From SABY01 sp964612515 (lineage in GTDB: Bacteria; Bacteroidota; Bacteroidia; Bacteroidales; 4484-276), in assembly GCA_964612515.1 (NCBI GenBank), contig CAZTCX010000050.1, forward strand, positions 1-21,654: DNA of 21,654 bases, read 5' to 3'. The number at the start of each line of letters is the position of its first letter. Within the stretch, counting starts at the first letter, position 1. This document shows, piece by piece, positions 6,604 to 15,951 of this stretch. Made by a program: the position numbers and the translations under genes. The notes below the pieces were generated by a model. That model was not told the origin of the DNA. It did no database searches and saw only the letters and a program-made list of their open reading frames with translations.

Positions 6604-7119
6604 CTACTTCCCGTCTATGGCGATAAGCTTATCCTTCCAGCTTTCGGGAATGTTGTTGTAGTCGAAAATCTGTAAAGTTGGATCACCTGCAAGAGGAGCT
6701 TCCTCCACCAGTATTTCATTAATAAAACCTGGATCCAATTTCCACATGGCTCCTGTGGCCGGATCGACTATTAGCATGCCTATCAAACCACCAAAAAATA
6801 AATTGCCAAAGTACCAGCCATCAAGTTTTGCATTGAGGGCAACCACCCTTTTCTGATAACCTTCCTTTTCAAAAGTCAACAGATATCCGGCTTTCGCGAA
6901 AAAACCACGTCCTGATTTTAAGGTGCATATTGCCGGTGTGTTGCCCACAAAGATGTCGACGTTCTTTTGGTTGGTTATCGTAACTTTTGCTCCCGGAGGG
7001 GTAGTGCTTATAGAAATCGGATAATTGCTTTTGCTCACGATGGATGCACACCCTGACCATATCAATAGCAATGCTCCCAGAAGAATTGTGAGAATGAGTG
7101 AATGTAATTTTAGATTCAT
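6604..7119 (-). CDS. Outer-membrane-type lipoprotein with PEGA-like domain
   Basis: 171 aa from ATG 7119. A TTG two codons upstream also opens the frame but is less likely. Residues 5-20 are hydrophobic and lead to WSGCAS, a lipoprotein signal with Cys24. Trp at -3 is unusual but Ser/Gly at -2/-1 fit. After it, ISISTTPPGAKVTITNQKNV to FVGNTPAICTLKSGRG looks like a PEGA-type surface beta-domain. A glycine-rich hydrophobic patch (YFGNLFFGGLIGMLIVDPAT, about residues 104-123) is typical of a widespread Bacteroidota lipoprotein group. Function is not known; a cell-envelope role is inferred. It stands alone, convergent with the protease across the repeats. About 560 bp without a gene lie upstream (7120-7682), AT-rich, with the repeat at 7484-7680 and no convincing promoter. 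Confidence 0.8.
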   Translation of the reverse strand: MNLKLHSLILTILLGALLLIWSGCASIVSKSNYPISISTTPPGAKVTITNQKNVDIFVGNTPAICTLKSGRGFFAKAGYLLTFEKEGYQKRVVALNAKLDGWYFGNLFFGGLIGMLIVDPATGAMWKLDPGFINEILVEEAPLAGDPTLQIFDYNNIPESWKDKLIAIDGK

Positions 7120-7483
7120 AGCCAATGTTTTTTGTTTGGATTTTTATGAAAATTCCTTTTTCATTTCCCGATTTTTTTAGATGGCGACCGGGCTCCATAA
7201 CAATACTTCTAATCACGTTCAAGATGTATCATTTTTCATAGCTATATCTTTTTTGATCACTGAATTTGAAAGTGGATGTAAAAGTACATTTATTTTTCTG
7301 TGGATTTTATATTTTATTAAGTTTTTATTTTGATTCTAAATAACCTATTGAAAAAGTAGTAAAAGGGTCAGAATAAACTACTTCTCCTAAGTTAACAGAA
7401 TGAATATCAATAGTCGTACTTAAAAAGGAGATATGCCCAAATCATTTGGAATAGAAAGACACGAATTTCAACTAATGAAGAAG

Positions 7484-7680
7484 CTCCAAATATCAAAGTT
7501 TCAAATGTGAAAATGTCAAATAAATCCCAAAAACCAAATTCCAACCTCTCTTAGCGTTTTGGCTTTTTTGGTTTTTATCTATTGTGATTTATTTGGAGCT
7601 TGTTTTATTGGAATTTGAAATTTATTTGTGATGCTTACTCCGACTATCGGCGGATGGTTTATTGTCTTTTGGAATTTGTC
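7484..7680. repeat. AT-rich long imperfect palindrome, copy 4
   Basis: Left arm CTCCAAATATCAAAGTTTCA and GTCAAATAAATCCCAAAAACC, centre TCTTAGCGTTTTGGCTTTTTTGG, right arm GTGATTTATTTGGAGCTTG and GGAATTTGAAATTTATTTG. A second partial right arm (TTTATTGTCTTTTGGAATTTG) ends one base before the stop of the S9 peptidase gene. Between the two right arms is the short repeat shared with 6528-6550. The element could act as a 3' structure of the peptidase mRNA. Confidence 0.75.
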
Positions 7681-7682
7681 CT

Positions 7683-10490
7683 TCATTCTTCCAGCCCATA
7701 GCCGGTTTTGACGCCCTTGTCGAGCGCAGGCACGCCTTCTTTCATCCACACAGGTTCTGGCGCATCTTTTAGATAATAATCGAAAAACTGCATCATTCGG
7801 ATGCTTAAGTCCACGCGGTTGGGCCATCGCGTGAGGTTGTGCTCCTCGTCGTTGTAGGTGAGCATCCACACAGGTTTTTGCAGACGCCGCAAGGCCAAAA
7901 ACATTTCGATGCCCTGGTACCAGGGCACGGCGCCATCGTTGTCGTTGTGCATGATGAGCAGCGGAGTTTCCACTTTATCAGCAAAAAAAATGGGCGAATT
8001 TTCGATATAACGTAATGGCGCTTCCCATAGTGTGGCGCCAAGCCGGCTTTGCGTTTTTTCGTACTGAAACATGCGGCTCATGCCACTCTCCCACCGAATG
8101 CCGCCATAAGCGCTCACCATGTCGCTCACCGGAGCACCCGCCATGGCGGCAGCGTAAAGGTTGGTTTGTGTCACCAGATAAGCCACCTGATATCCGCCCC
8201 AACTCTGACCCTGAATGCCCATTTTGCTGCGGTCGATAAACGAGAACTGTGCCGCCATTGCCAGCGTACCGCTCACGATGGCTCGTTCGCCACTTTGTCC
8301 GGGATAGCCTGTTACATAAGGAATGTCGGGCACAAAAACCACATAACCATTGCTCCCGCACCAAGCTGGATTGATGATGGATCGGCTTGGGGTGATCTGA
8401 TAAAAGCGGTGGAAGTTATCGGCGTTACGTTCGTAGAAATATACCAGCATTGGATATTTTTTTGTCACATCCATGTTCTCCGGTGTGTAGAGCAATCCTT
8501 CGAGCGAATCGCCATTGGCGGAGAGCCACTGCACCTGCTGCACATCGCCCCAGCGCCAAGGCGCACGCTGACTGTCGAGGTGCGTTATCTGAACAGTGTT
8601 ATCAAAATTTTCATCGCTAGAATAAAGATCAGGATACAGGTCAAAATCCGATTTCCGCCAGATCAGCGTTTTGGCATCACGCGCCTGGCTCAAACTTTCG
8701 AAGCTGTATGGTTGCATGATGAGTTTGCGCGGAGCTGCTGATTTTTCCGCTGTAGCGGAATAAAATCCACTTGCACGGCTCTTCAGGTCAAAAGCATACA
8801 GCATCATTTCCTGTTCCACCCAATCCTGGCGCCGGTCGAGTTTCCAATATCTGAACTGCAAATTGTTGTCGCGTCCAGCTCCGCCAGTGATGCGTTCGGG
8901 AGCTTCTTTGCCGCGCGTGTCGAAGCGCCAGATATCGTAGCGATCGTTGATAAGCACATAGCGGTCGCCTTTGGTAAAGCCTGCATAGCCATAGTTGCCC
9001 GGCAGTTGCGGCACATCGTTCATCTCATCATAAAAAGCATAAGGCAGCGATTTGGTAAGCGAACGCACCTCGTCGGTCTTCACGTCGCGCAGGTACCACG
9101 CTGAGTCCGTTGGGGCGTACCAAACAAAATATTCAGCATCAGGCGAAAGCGCTGCTGTAGAAGAAACTTTTGCGGCAAGCAATTTTTTACTTCCATCGTT
9201 TACGTTGATGGAATAGAAATCACGGTAGAAGCCGTCCCACTGCGCCTCGATCCGATAGGGCTTATTGGTATAACCAAGCACATAAGGCGTTTTCTCCATT
9301 TCCGGAGCTGTAGCTTCCTGCACCTGTTCATCGGCAAGCTGCACCATGCGCCGGCTATCGGGATGCCACACCGCCAAATAGCTACGTTTGCGTTCTTTGT
9401 CAACCATTTTCTTTTGCTGGGGCTGGATGTATTCGTCGCGCCAATTCCACACGTCCACCGATACTTTCTCGTCTTTCGGCACCGTGTCTTTTGGCTCTGG
9501 CTCAAGTCTGGGCGCCGTTCCGAAAAATAGCTGCGCACCATCGCGGGTAAAACTGGGCGCACGGTTTTCGCTCACACACCATCCGACAGGCAATCCGGCA
9601 GCTGTGCTATCCACAATCACCGAAGCTTTCGCTTGTTTATTACGCCAATAGGCGAGGTCATAATTTTTGGTTTTGGATGTATCCGATGAATAAACGAAAG
9701 CCAGTTGATCTCCCTTTTCATCCACTGCCAACTGACTGGCCACGCCCCGATTATCAAATAAGGTATCGGCCAAAGCCAACTTTTGATCGAACCTGATCAC
9801 ACGTGTACTGTCGATGGAATCGTTGGTACGGACGATGAAAGCAATGAGTTGCTCATTTCGCGAAAGCGCATATTCCGTCACATCTTCAAAGCGATAGAGG
9901 CTGTCGGTTGCCATGTTGAGCAGCACCAGGCGTGTGCCTTCGGCCTTTTTCTTTTTCTTTTTGCTACTTGACGGCTTTTCCTTTTCAGCTTTGGTGGTAT
10001 CCGCTTTATCCGTTGTATCCTTTGCTGGCTGCAGCTTTTCGTGCAGAATAGCCACCCATTGACCGCCCTCCTCTGCCAACCCGAACGATTTTACCTGTGC
10101 AAACTTACGCATCGATGCTCCCGGCACAAAGATGCCCAGGGAATCTTTGGGCAAGTCATCCTTCTCTTTTTTGGCAAGCTTTGCTTTGCGCAATGTATCC
10201 TCAGTAGGTTTAATTTTAAAAACTATGAATTGTGAATTTCCGGCAAACTGAGCATTGTAGCCGCGTTCCACCGAATCAGTTTGTTGGGTTTTGGTATTAA
10301 AAAAATACAACATGCCGTCACCCTTGCCGGGATTCACTTCGTAACTTACCCAATTTCCGTCAGGCGAAATGTTGGTTTTTTCGAGGGTTTTCCACTTATC
10401 GTAAATGGTGTGATCCAAAGGCAATTGCTGCGCGTGCAATACAAATGCAAACATTGAAATAGCAAGGAAAGCAAAGAGTTTTTTTGTCAT
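7683..10490 (-). CDS. Secreted S9 family (prolyl oligopeptidase/DPP-like) peptidase
   Basis: 935 aa with a signal peptide (MTKKLFAFLAISMFAFVLHA, then QQ). Residues about 25-640 are expected to form an irregular beta-propeller: WD40-like segments such as ISPDGNWVSYEV and LSPDAEYFVWYAP are visible. A lysine-rich hydrophilic insert is seen at about 160-184 (SSSKKKKKK). The C-terminal alpha/beta-hydrolase domain carries Ser763 in GQSWGGY, Asp852 in HNDNDGAVP and His884 in DEEHNL, in the right order for a catalytic triad. The family cleaves peptides, often after proline; exact specificity cannot be read from sequence. The product is probably periplasmic or cell-surface; no sorting domain is seen at the C-terminus. 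The gene is monocistronic and divergent from the glycogen cluster, with a candidate promoter at 10511-10518. Confidence 0.92.
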   Translation of the reverse strand: MTKKLFAFLAISMFAFVLHAQQLPLDHTIYDKWKTLEKTNISPDGNWVSYEVNPGKGDGMLYFFNTKTQQTDSVERGYNAQFAGNSQFIVFKIKPTEDTLRKAKLAKKEKDDLPKDSLGIFVPGASMRKFAQVKSFGLAEEGGQWVAILHEKLQPAKDTTDKADTTKAEKEKPSSSKKKKKKAEGTRLVLLNMATDSLYRFEDVTEYALSRNEQLIAFIVRTNDSIDSTRVIRFDQKLALADTLFDNRGVASQLAVDEKGDQLAFVYSSDTSKTKNYDLAYWRNKQAKASVIVDSTAAGLPVGWCVSENRAPSFTRDGAQLFFGTAPRLEPEPKDTVPKDEKVSVDVWNWRDEYIQPQQKKMVDKERKRSYLAVWHPDSRRMVQLADEQVQEATAPEMEKTPYVLGYTNKPYRIEAQWDGFYRDFYSINVNDGSKKLLAAKVSSTAALSPDAEYFVWYAPTDSAWYLRDVKTDEVRSLTKSLPYAFYDEMNDVPQLPGNYGYAGFTKGDRYVLINDRYDIWRFDTRGKEAPERITGGAGRDNNLQFRYWKLDRRQDWVEQEMMLYAFDLKSRASGFYSATAEKSAAPRKLIMQPYSFESLSQARDAKTLIWRKSDFDLYPDLYSSDENFDNTVQITHLDSQRAPWRWGDVQQVQWLSANGDSLEGLLYTPENMDVTKKYPMLVYFYERNADNFHRFYQITPSRSIINPAWCGSNGYVVFVPDIPYVTGYPGQSGERAIVSGTLAMAAQFSFIDRSKMGIQGQSWGGYQVAYLVTQTNLYAAAMAGAPVSDMVSAYGGIRWESGMSRMFQYEKTQSRLGATLWEAPLRYIENSPIFFADKVETPLLIMHNDNDGAVPWYQGIEMFLALRRLQKPVWMLTYNDEEHNLTRWPNRVDLSIRMMQFFDYYLKDAPEPVWMKEGVPALDKGVKTGYGLEE

Positions 10491-10510
10491 GATGCGCTGT
10501 TTTGTGCGGC

Positions 10511-10518
10511 CAAAAATA
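10511..10518 (-). promoter_or_regulatory. Candidate -7 box of the S9 peptidase
   Basis: On the minus strand this reads TATTTTTG, matching the Bacteroidota housekeeping -7 consensus TAnnTTTG, 20 bases from the ATG at 10490. No clear -33 TTTG is seen, so this is a motif match only. The divergent spacer 10491-10831 otherwise shows no gene. Confidence 0.4.
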
Positions 10519-10762
10519 ATGGAAATTTAAAAAAAGTGAATGAAGATGTTGTCTGGTGATCTGCTCACAGCGCTCACCTTGTCAGGTTATCCCCTCCCGA
10601 ATCAAAAACCCGACAACCTTTTCATGACAACGACTCGACAGCAGACACGATGTACAAACTCCCAAATTAGGCGTCTCTACCCGCTCTTTGCGCCATGCTC
10701 TTTGCGCCCTGCGTTTCTTCTGTTAATTAATTTAAAAAACCAACGTGCCAAATGGTTTTGAT

Positions 10763-10770
10763 TATCTTTG
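10763..10770 (+). promoter_or_regulatory. Candidate -7 box of the glycogen cluster
   Basis: TATCTTTG matches TAnnTTTG exactly and lies 61 bases before the debranching-enzyme ATG, leaving a leader of about 55 bases. A good -33 element is not visible at the usual spacing. It is the best plus-strand match in the divergent spacer. Confidence 0.4.
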
Positions 10771-10831
10771 ATTTTTCGTTTTTAAAATAGGAAAATAAAC
10801 CCAACTTATTGATTACAAACACATTGTTATC

Positions 10832-12778
10832 ATGGCCTATATACATTTCGACAAGGAACAGCTCATCAATCTGGAGTATTGCCTCAAGCGGGAGTGGTTA
10901 CGCACCAACCGTGCAGGGGCTTATTCGGCGAGCACCATCGTCAATTGCAACACGCGCAAATACCATGGACTGCTGGTGGTTCCGCAGCCTCAGTTTGGAA
11001 ATACGCCGCATGTGTTGCTCTCGGCGCTTCACGAAACAGTGATTCAGCACGATGCCGAGTTTAACCTGGGCATCCACAAATACCAAAACAACACCTATTA
11101 TCCAAAAGGCCACAAGTATGTCCGCGACTTTCAGGTGGATCCGGTGCCAGTAATCACTTACCGTGTGGGTGGTGTAGTGCTGGTGAAGGAAATCCTATTT
11201 TCATCGAACGAAGAGATGATGATGATAAAATACACCCTCAAAGAAGCCCACTCCCCCACTACATTGCGGCTCATGCCATTTTTGGCTTTCCGGCAAATCC
11301 ATGCACTGAGCAAAGCCAACAACGACGTGCGAAAAGAGTATCAGCCGGTACCCAATGGTGCTGCCTTTTGCATGTACCCTGGCTATTCTACACTGTTTTT
11401 ACAAGCCTCTTCCGAAAATAAATTTACACACCTGCCCGACTGGTATTTTAATATAGAATACACGCACGAAAAGCTTAGGGGCTATGAGTATCTGGAAGAT
11501 TTGTACGTGCCGGGGTACATAGAGTTTAAACTCAAAAAAGACGAAAGCATCATCATTTCGGCCAGCATCCGTCAGATAAAACCCAAAGCGCTCGAAGAGA
11601 AATTTGCGCTGGAGCTAAAAAGCCGTACCCCTGCCACCGACTTCCGTTCGGCACTCGAAAACTCTGCGCAGCAGTTTGTCATCACCAAAAATGATAAACC
11701 AGAAATAGTGGCCGGCTACCCGTGGTACGGCTTACTTGGCCGCGACACCTTTATGGCTCTTCCCGGCCTGCTGCTCACGCGTGGCGACACCGCCACCTAT
11801 CTTCGCATCATCGACAATATGATTGCCCGCATGAAAGGAATATTCTTTCCGACAGCCGTGCTCGACAAACACACGGAGTATCATTCCGTTGACACACAGC
11901 TTTGGTTTTTCTGGGCTTTACAAAAATATGCAGCGCATACGCATCAGGAGCAGAAACTTTGGCAGCAATATCACGAGATAATTACTAAAATCCTGGATGA
12001 ATACGCCGAAGGAACCTGGTTCAACATCCGGATGCAAAGCAACGGACTGCTCACCGCTGGCGAAGAGGGCTTTCCACTTACATGGATGAACGCGGTGGAT
12101 CAGGGACGCTCCGTTACGCCCAGGATAGGGAACCCGGTGGAGGTAAATGCGCTTTGGTACAACGCCATAATGTTTTCGATGGATCTGGCCAAAGCAGCCG
12201 GCGAAAGAAATTTTATTAAAAAATGGACGCGTATCGCAAATTTGGTCAAAGCAGGCTTTGTCGAAAACTTCTGGAGTGAGGCGAACGGCTATCTGGCCGA
12301 CTTTACCAATGCCGATTTCAAGGATTTCTCGGTGCGCCCCAACATGGTGCTGGCCGCCAGCATGCCGCACTCGCCGCTTGATGAGATAAAACGCAAGAAA
12401 ATCCTTGACGTCGCTGCTCGTGAGCTACTTACACCGCGAGGCTTGCGAACCCTCTCACCCAAACACATCCGCTACAAAGGCATCCATCAGGGCAACAGCC
12501 ACGAACGCGACGAAGCCTGCCATCAGGGAACCGTGGTGCCGTGGCTTGCAGGGCATTACGCCGAAGCTTATCTGATGCTTTATGGCAAAGATGGACTGCC
12601 TGTGGTAAAAAATATCTTTAATTCTTTTGAAGAAGAAATTCAGAAAGCCGGGTTAGGCTCCATCTCTGAGTTTTTCGACGGTGATCCGCCACACGATGCT
12701 TCCGGCGTTACCCACATGGCCACCGCGGTAGCCGAATTGCTGCGGATAGATCAGATGATAAGGCAAATGGAGAAATAG
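10832..12778 (+). CDS. Glycogen debranching enzyme (amylo-alpha-1,6-glucosidase type)
   Basis: 648 aa from ATG 10832. The N-terminal half (to about residue 260) is the beta-rich debranching-enzyme N domain (REWLRTNRAGAYSASTIVNC, NTRKYHGLLV). The C-terminal half is the (alpha/alpha)6 barrel, with AGYPWYGLLGRDTFMALPGL (Tyr296 to Asp305), HSVDTQLWFFWAL, TWMNAVDQGRSVTPR and VEVNALWYNA (from Val436). Enzymes of this group hydrolyse the alpha-1,6 branch stubs of glycogen and act in the cytoplasm; no signal peptide is present. It is the first gene of the plus-strand glucan cluster and is separated from the next by 186 bases that hold a degenerate palindromic repeat. Length and motifs are full-size, with no sign of damage. 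Confidence 0.92.
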   Translation: MAYIHFDKEQLINLEYCLKREWLRTNRAGAYSASTIVNCNTRKYHGLLVVPQPQFGNTPHVLLSALHETVIQHDAEFNLGIHKYQNNTYYPKGHKYVRDFQVDPVPVITYRVGGVVLVKEILFSSNEEMMMIKYTLKEAHSPTTLRLMPFLAFRQIHALSKANNDVRKEYQPVPNGAAFCMYPGYSTLFLQASSENKFTHLPDWYFNIEYTHEKLRGYEYLEDLYVPGYIEFKLKKDESIIISASIRQIKPKALEEKFALELKSRTPATDFRSALENSAQQFVITKNDKPEIVAGYPWYGLLGRDTFMALPGLLLTRGDTATYLRIIDNMIARMKGIFFPTAVLDKHTEYHSVDTQLWFFWALQKYAAHTHQEQKLWQQYHEIITKILDEYAEGTWFNIRMQSNGLLTAGEEGFPLTWMNAVDQGRSVTPRIGNPVEVNALWYNAIMFSMDLAKAAGERNFIKKWTRIANLVKAGFVENFWSEANGYLADFTNADFKDFSVRPNMVLAASMPHSPLDEIKRKKILDVAARELLTPRGLRTLSPKHIRYKGIHQGNSHERDEACHQGTVVPWLAGHYAEAYLMLYGKDGLPVVKNIFNSFEEEIQKAGLGSISEFFDGDPPHDASGVTHMATAVAELLRIDQMIRQMEK

Positions 12779-12782
12779 GTTT

Positions 12783-12935
12783 TAAAATTATAAGATTCAA
12801 AAAGACAAAAAACAAATAAATCTCAATATCTACAATCCAATATCCCAACAACTTGAAATTTTGGATTTATTAGGAATTTGAGAATTGGAATTTGAAATTT
12901 GTAATTTGAAACTTCTTAGTTGGTTTCAAATTTTT
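12783..12935. repeat. Degenerate AT-rich palindrome, copy 5
   Basis: It has the same word usage as the other copies (ACAAATAAATCTC; GGATTTATTAGGAATTTG; TGGAATTTGAAATTTG) and arms in inverted order, but the GC-rich centre is gone and identity is low. It fills the spacer between the debranching and GT4 genes. Confidence 0.55.
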
Positions 12936-12964
12936 AAAATACAGCTACTAAAGCAATATTGTTC

Positions 12965-14244
12965 ATGAAAATACTCATGTTTGGATGGGAATTCCCACCG
13001 CACATTACCGGCGGATTAGGCACTGCCTGCTACGGCCTCACCCGTGGTCTTTCGGGCAACGGCGTTGAAATAATTTTTGTAGTACCCAAAGCCTTTGGCG
13101 ATGAAGACCAGTCGGCCGTGCGCCTGATCGGAGCTTCTGACATCGAAATAAATGCCGCCGACCCGGATACCATCGAATTTTGGAAACGTGTAACTTATCT
13201 CGAAATTGGTTCAAACCTGATTCCTTATGTAACCCCTGAGGCCTTCCGTCGCATTGTGGAAGAACAGCAAAAGCAACAACAGCAACCCATTGACGACCAG
13301 GTTCTGAAAGCAAAATTCGACTTTACCGGAGGCTATGGCGCCGACCTGCTGGCCGAAGTGTCGCGGTATGCGCTGATTGCGGCCGGGCTTGCTGGCAAAA
13401 AACAGTTCGACGTGATTCATGCGCACGACTGGCCAACTTATCCGGCCGGGATAGCTGCCGCTGCCATCAGCGGAAAACCCTTGATAGTGCATGTGCATGC
13501 CACCGAGTTTGACAGGTCGGGGGCTAACATAAATCAGGATGTGTACGATCTCGAGCGGCGCGGCATGGAAGCTGCCGATCGCGTGATTGCGGTGAGCAAC
13601 TTAACCCGCAACACCATCATCGAAAAATATAACATCGCGCCGGACAAAGTGGTGACGGTGCACAACGGCATTGCCGGGGCGACGGATTACACCGGAAATC
13701 AAACGCGCCATGTTAAAGAAAAAATAGTGACTTTTCTGGGGCGGCTTACGCTACAGAAAGGTCCCGAGTATTTTGTAGAAGCAGCGCATCTGCTGCTACA
13801 GCACAACAACAATGTTCGTTTCGTGATGGCCGGCTCCGGCGACATGCTCCCCAAACTTGCACGCCAGGTGGCGCGTCTGGGCATCGGAACACGGTTTCAT
13901 TTTACAGGTTTCCTCGAAGAGCAGGAGGTGCAACAACTATTTGCCATGAGCGACGTCTTCGTGATGCCCTCGGTGTCGGAGCCTTTTGGGCTGGTACCGT
14001 TGGAAGCCATCCGTGCCAACGTGCCCGTGGTAATCTCACGGCNNNNNNNNNNGTGCTGAAAGTAGATTTCTGGGATGTGAATGCGCTGGCCGATGCAATA
14101 CATGGCCTGCTGAGCTACAAATCGTTGACAAATGAATTTAGAAAACATGGCAAAAACGAAGTCAACCAACTCAACTGGGATCAGGCTGCCCGCGAGGTGG
14201 TTAAAGTTTATGAAGATGTTGTTGCGATAAGCCAGCTTACCTGA
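12965..14244 (+). CDS. GT4-like glycosyltransferase (probable glucan synthase), interrupted by assembly gap
   Basis: Start ATG 12965 (MKILMFGWEFPPHITGGLGT). A TTG two codons upstream opens the frame but is not needed. The N-terminal GT-B domain has the glycogen/starch-synthase-like donor loop GGLGTA and HAHDWPTYPAG. Next comes HVHATEFDRSG, then the C-terminal domain with FLGRLTLQKGPEYFVEAA and the E-x7-E motif EPFGLVPLE (Glu339, Glu347). The 10 N at 14043-14052 cut the frame right after VPVVISR; it resumes as VLKVDFWDVNALADAIHGLL to TGA at 14244. Ten bases cannot be right: the two frames join only if the gap is 2 modulo 3. About 29 bases (10 residues beginning with Q, as in QSGVxEV of relatives) fits, giving about 432 aa. 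Likely role: alpha-1,4-glucan elongation from ADP- or UDP-glucose in the cytoplasm; donor not known. Confidence 0.85.
14043..14052. other. Assembly gap (10 N)
   Basis: A run of ten N inside the GT4-like gene. It is an assembler placeholder, not a mutation: the reading frames on the two sides are both coding but out of phase for a 10-base gap. Confidence 0.98.
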
Positions 14245-14391
14245 TTATTTGTATTGCAAAAATTTTACAAAAGCTTGCTTTGATATTAATAACCAACTGA
14301 TTTAGAAATTACTAAACTTTGATTTACTGAAAAAAACAGAGTTTTTAATCATTGAAATGCGCAGAAATTCATACTATATTTTTCAAAATTT

Positions 14392-15951
14392 ATGAGATCA
14401 ATTTGCTTTTACTTTCAGGTTCACCAGCCTTACCGGCTGCGCACGTATCGTTTTTTCGAGATGGGTCACGAGCATCATTATTACAATGATTTCGAAAACA
14501 AACACATCCTAAACCGTGTGGCACAAAAATGTTATTTGCCGATGAACGAGCTGCTGCTGAGCCTGATTGGCCGCTACGGCGACAAATTTAAAGTAGCTTT
14601 TTCCATTTCGGGCAGTGCCCTCGAGCAGTTCCGCGACTATGCTCCCGAAGTTATCGAAAGCTTTGCGCAACTGGCACGCACCGGCAACGTGGAGTTTCTG
14701 GCCGAAACCTACGCGCACTCGCTGGCATCGCTCAAAAGCAAGCCAGAGTTTGACCGGCAGGTAAAACTGCACCGCAAAACGATAGAAGAACTTTTTGGCC
14801 AAAAGCCTACAACTTTCCGCAATACTGAATTGATCTATTCGGACGAAATTGGCGAAATGGTTTACGATCTCGGTTTTGATACCATGCTCACCGAAGGCGC
14901 CAAACACGTGCTTGGCTGGAAGAGTCCGAACCACCTCTACAGCAGCGCCCGCAGGCCAGAGCTGAAGATGTTATTAAAAAATTTCAAACTCTCCGACGAC
15001 ATCGCTTTTCGCTTTTCGCACCAGGGCTGGAAGGAATGGCCATTGACACCCGAAAAATTTACCGGCTGGCTGGCAAAAACCGACAAAACCGACGAGGTTA
15101 TAAATCTCTTTATGGATTACGAAACCTTTGGCGAGCACCAATGGCGCGAAACCGGCATCTTTGATTTTATGAAAGCCTTGCCGGCAAAGATTCTCAAAAA
15201 CACGGATTTCATCTTTCGCACACCAGCGGAAGTTTCCAAAATTTTAAAGCCAGTTTCGGCGATTCACGTGCCCTATCCCATCTCGTGGGCCGACGAAGAG
15301 CGCGACCTCACTGCCTGGCTGGGCAATGAAATGCAGGACGAGGCTTTTGACAAACTGCTTGGCCTGGAAAGTAAAATCGATCACTGCAAGCAGACCGACA
15401 TCCTGCGCGACTGGTACCGCCTGCAAAACAGCGATCACTTTTATTACATGTGTACCAAATGGTTTTCGGACGGCGATGTGCACAAATATTTCAATCCGTA
15501 CACCACGCCTTACGAAGCCTTTATCAATTATATGAATGTACTTTCGGATTTTACCATTCGCGTGGATGAGCAATGTGGCGCGAAAAATGAGAAAGAAGCT
15601 ACTGATGCCGACACCGCTCAACAAACGGAATCAGAAAGCCAAACCTCGGATTCGCATCAAAACCAAGAAAAGAAGGAATCGTCTGGATTTGATTTTTCAT
15701 TTGAACATCTGAAAGATATTTCCAATGCAAAGCTGAAAAAGCTCCTGAAAGACATCGATGCCGAGAATCTGGCTTATGCACTGCGCGATGCCAGTGAAGA
15801 TATCCGCGACCGCGTGCTGCCCAATCTTACCAAATCGGCACGGGAGGAGTATGATCAGGTGATGGAGAATCTGAAAAAAATTAAAAAAGAAGACATCGCC
15901 CGTGGCCGCGACAAGATTGTGCAAGCGTTCAACCGGCTTTTTAAGTCTTAG
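14392..15951 (+). CDS. GH57 alpha-glucan-active enzyme with C-terminal FliG-C-like domain
   Basis: 519 aa. Residues 1-390 form a GH57 catalytic domain. VHQPYR (10-15) is conserved region 1; FRNTELIYSDEIG holds the likely nucleophile Glu146; FMDYETFGEH holds the likely acid/base Asp242. The GH57 family covers alpha-amylase, 4-alpha-glucanotransferase and branching activities. Which applies is not decidable here, though the cluster implies an intracellular glucan role; there is no signal peptide. Residues about 393-432 are a polar Gln/Ser/Glu-rich linker. Residues 433-519 (FDFSFEHLKDISNAKLKKLL ... DIDAENLAYALRDASEDIRD ... LTKSAREEYDQVMENL ... RGRDKIVQAFNRLF) resemble the C-terminal domain of the flagellar switch protein FliG along its whole length. 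A 147-base spacer separates it from the GT4 gene. Confidence 0.9.
   Translation: MRSICFYFQVHQPYRLRTYRFFEMGHEHHYYNDFENKHILNRVAQKCYLPMNELLLSLIGRYGDKFKVAFSISGSALEQFRDYAPEVIESFAQLARTGNVEFLAETYAHSLASLKSKPEFDRQVKLHRKTIEELFGQKPTTFRNTELIYSDEIGEMVYDLGFDTMLTEGAKHVLGWKSPNHLYSSARRPELKMLLKNFKLSDDIAFRFSHQGWKEWPLTPEKFTGWLAKTDKTDEVINLFMDYETFGEHQWRETGIFDFMKALPAKILKNTDFIFRTPAEVSKILKPVSAIHVPYPISWADEERDLTAWLGNEMQDEAFDKLLGLESKIDHCKQTDILRDWYRLQNSDHFYYMCTKWFSDGDVHKYFNPYTTPYEAFINYMNVLSDFTIRVDEQCGAKNEKEATDADTAQQTESESQTSDSHQNQEKKESSGFDFSFEHLKDISNAKLKKLLKDIDAENLAYALRDASEDIRDRVLPNLTKSAREEYDQVMENLKKIKKEDIARGRDKIVQAFNRLFKS

Noticed and set aside
8049..8741. 230-codon plus-strand open frame
   Set aside because: Antisense to the catalytic domain of the S9 peptidase; a shadow of the real gene.
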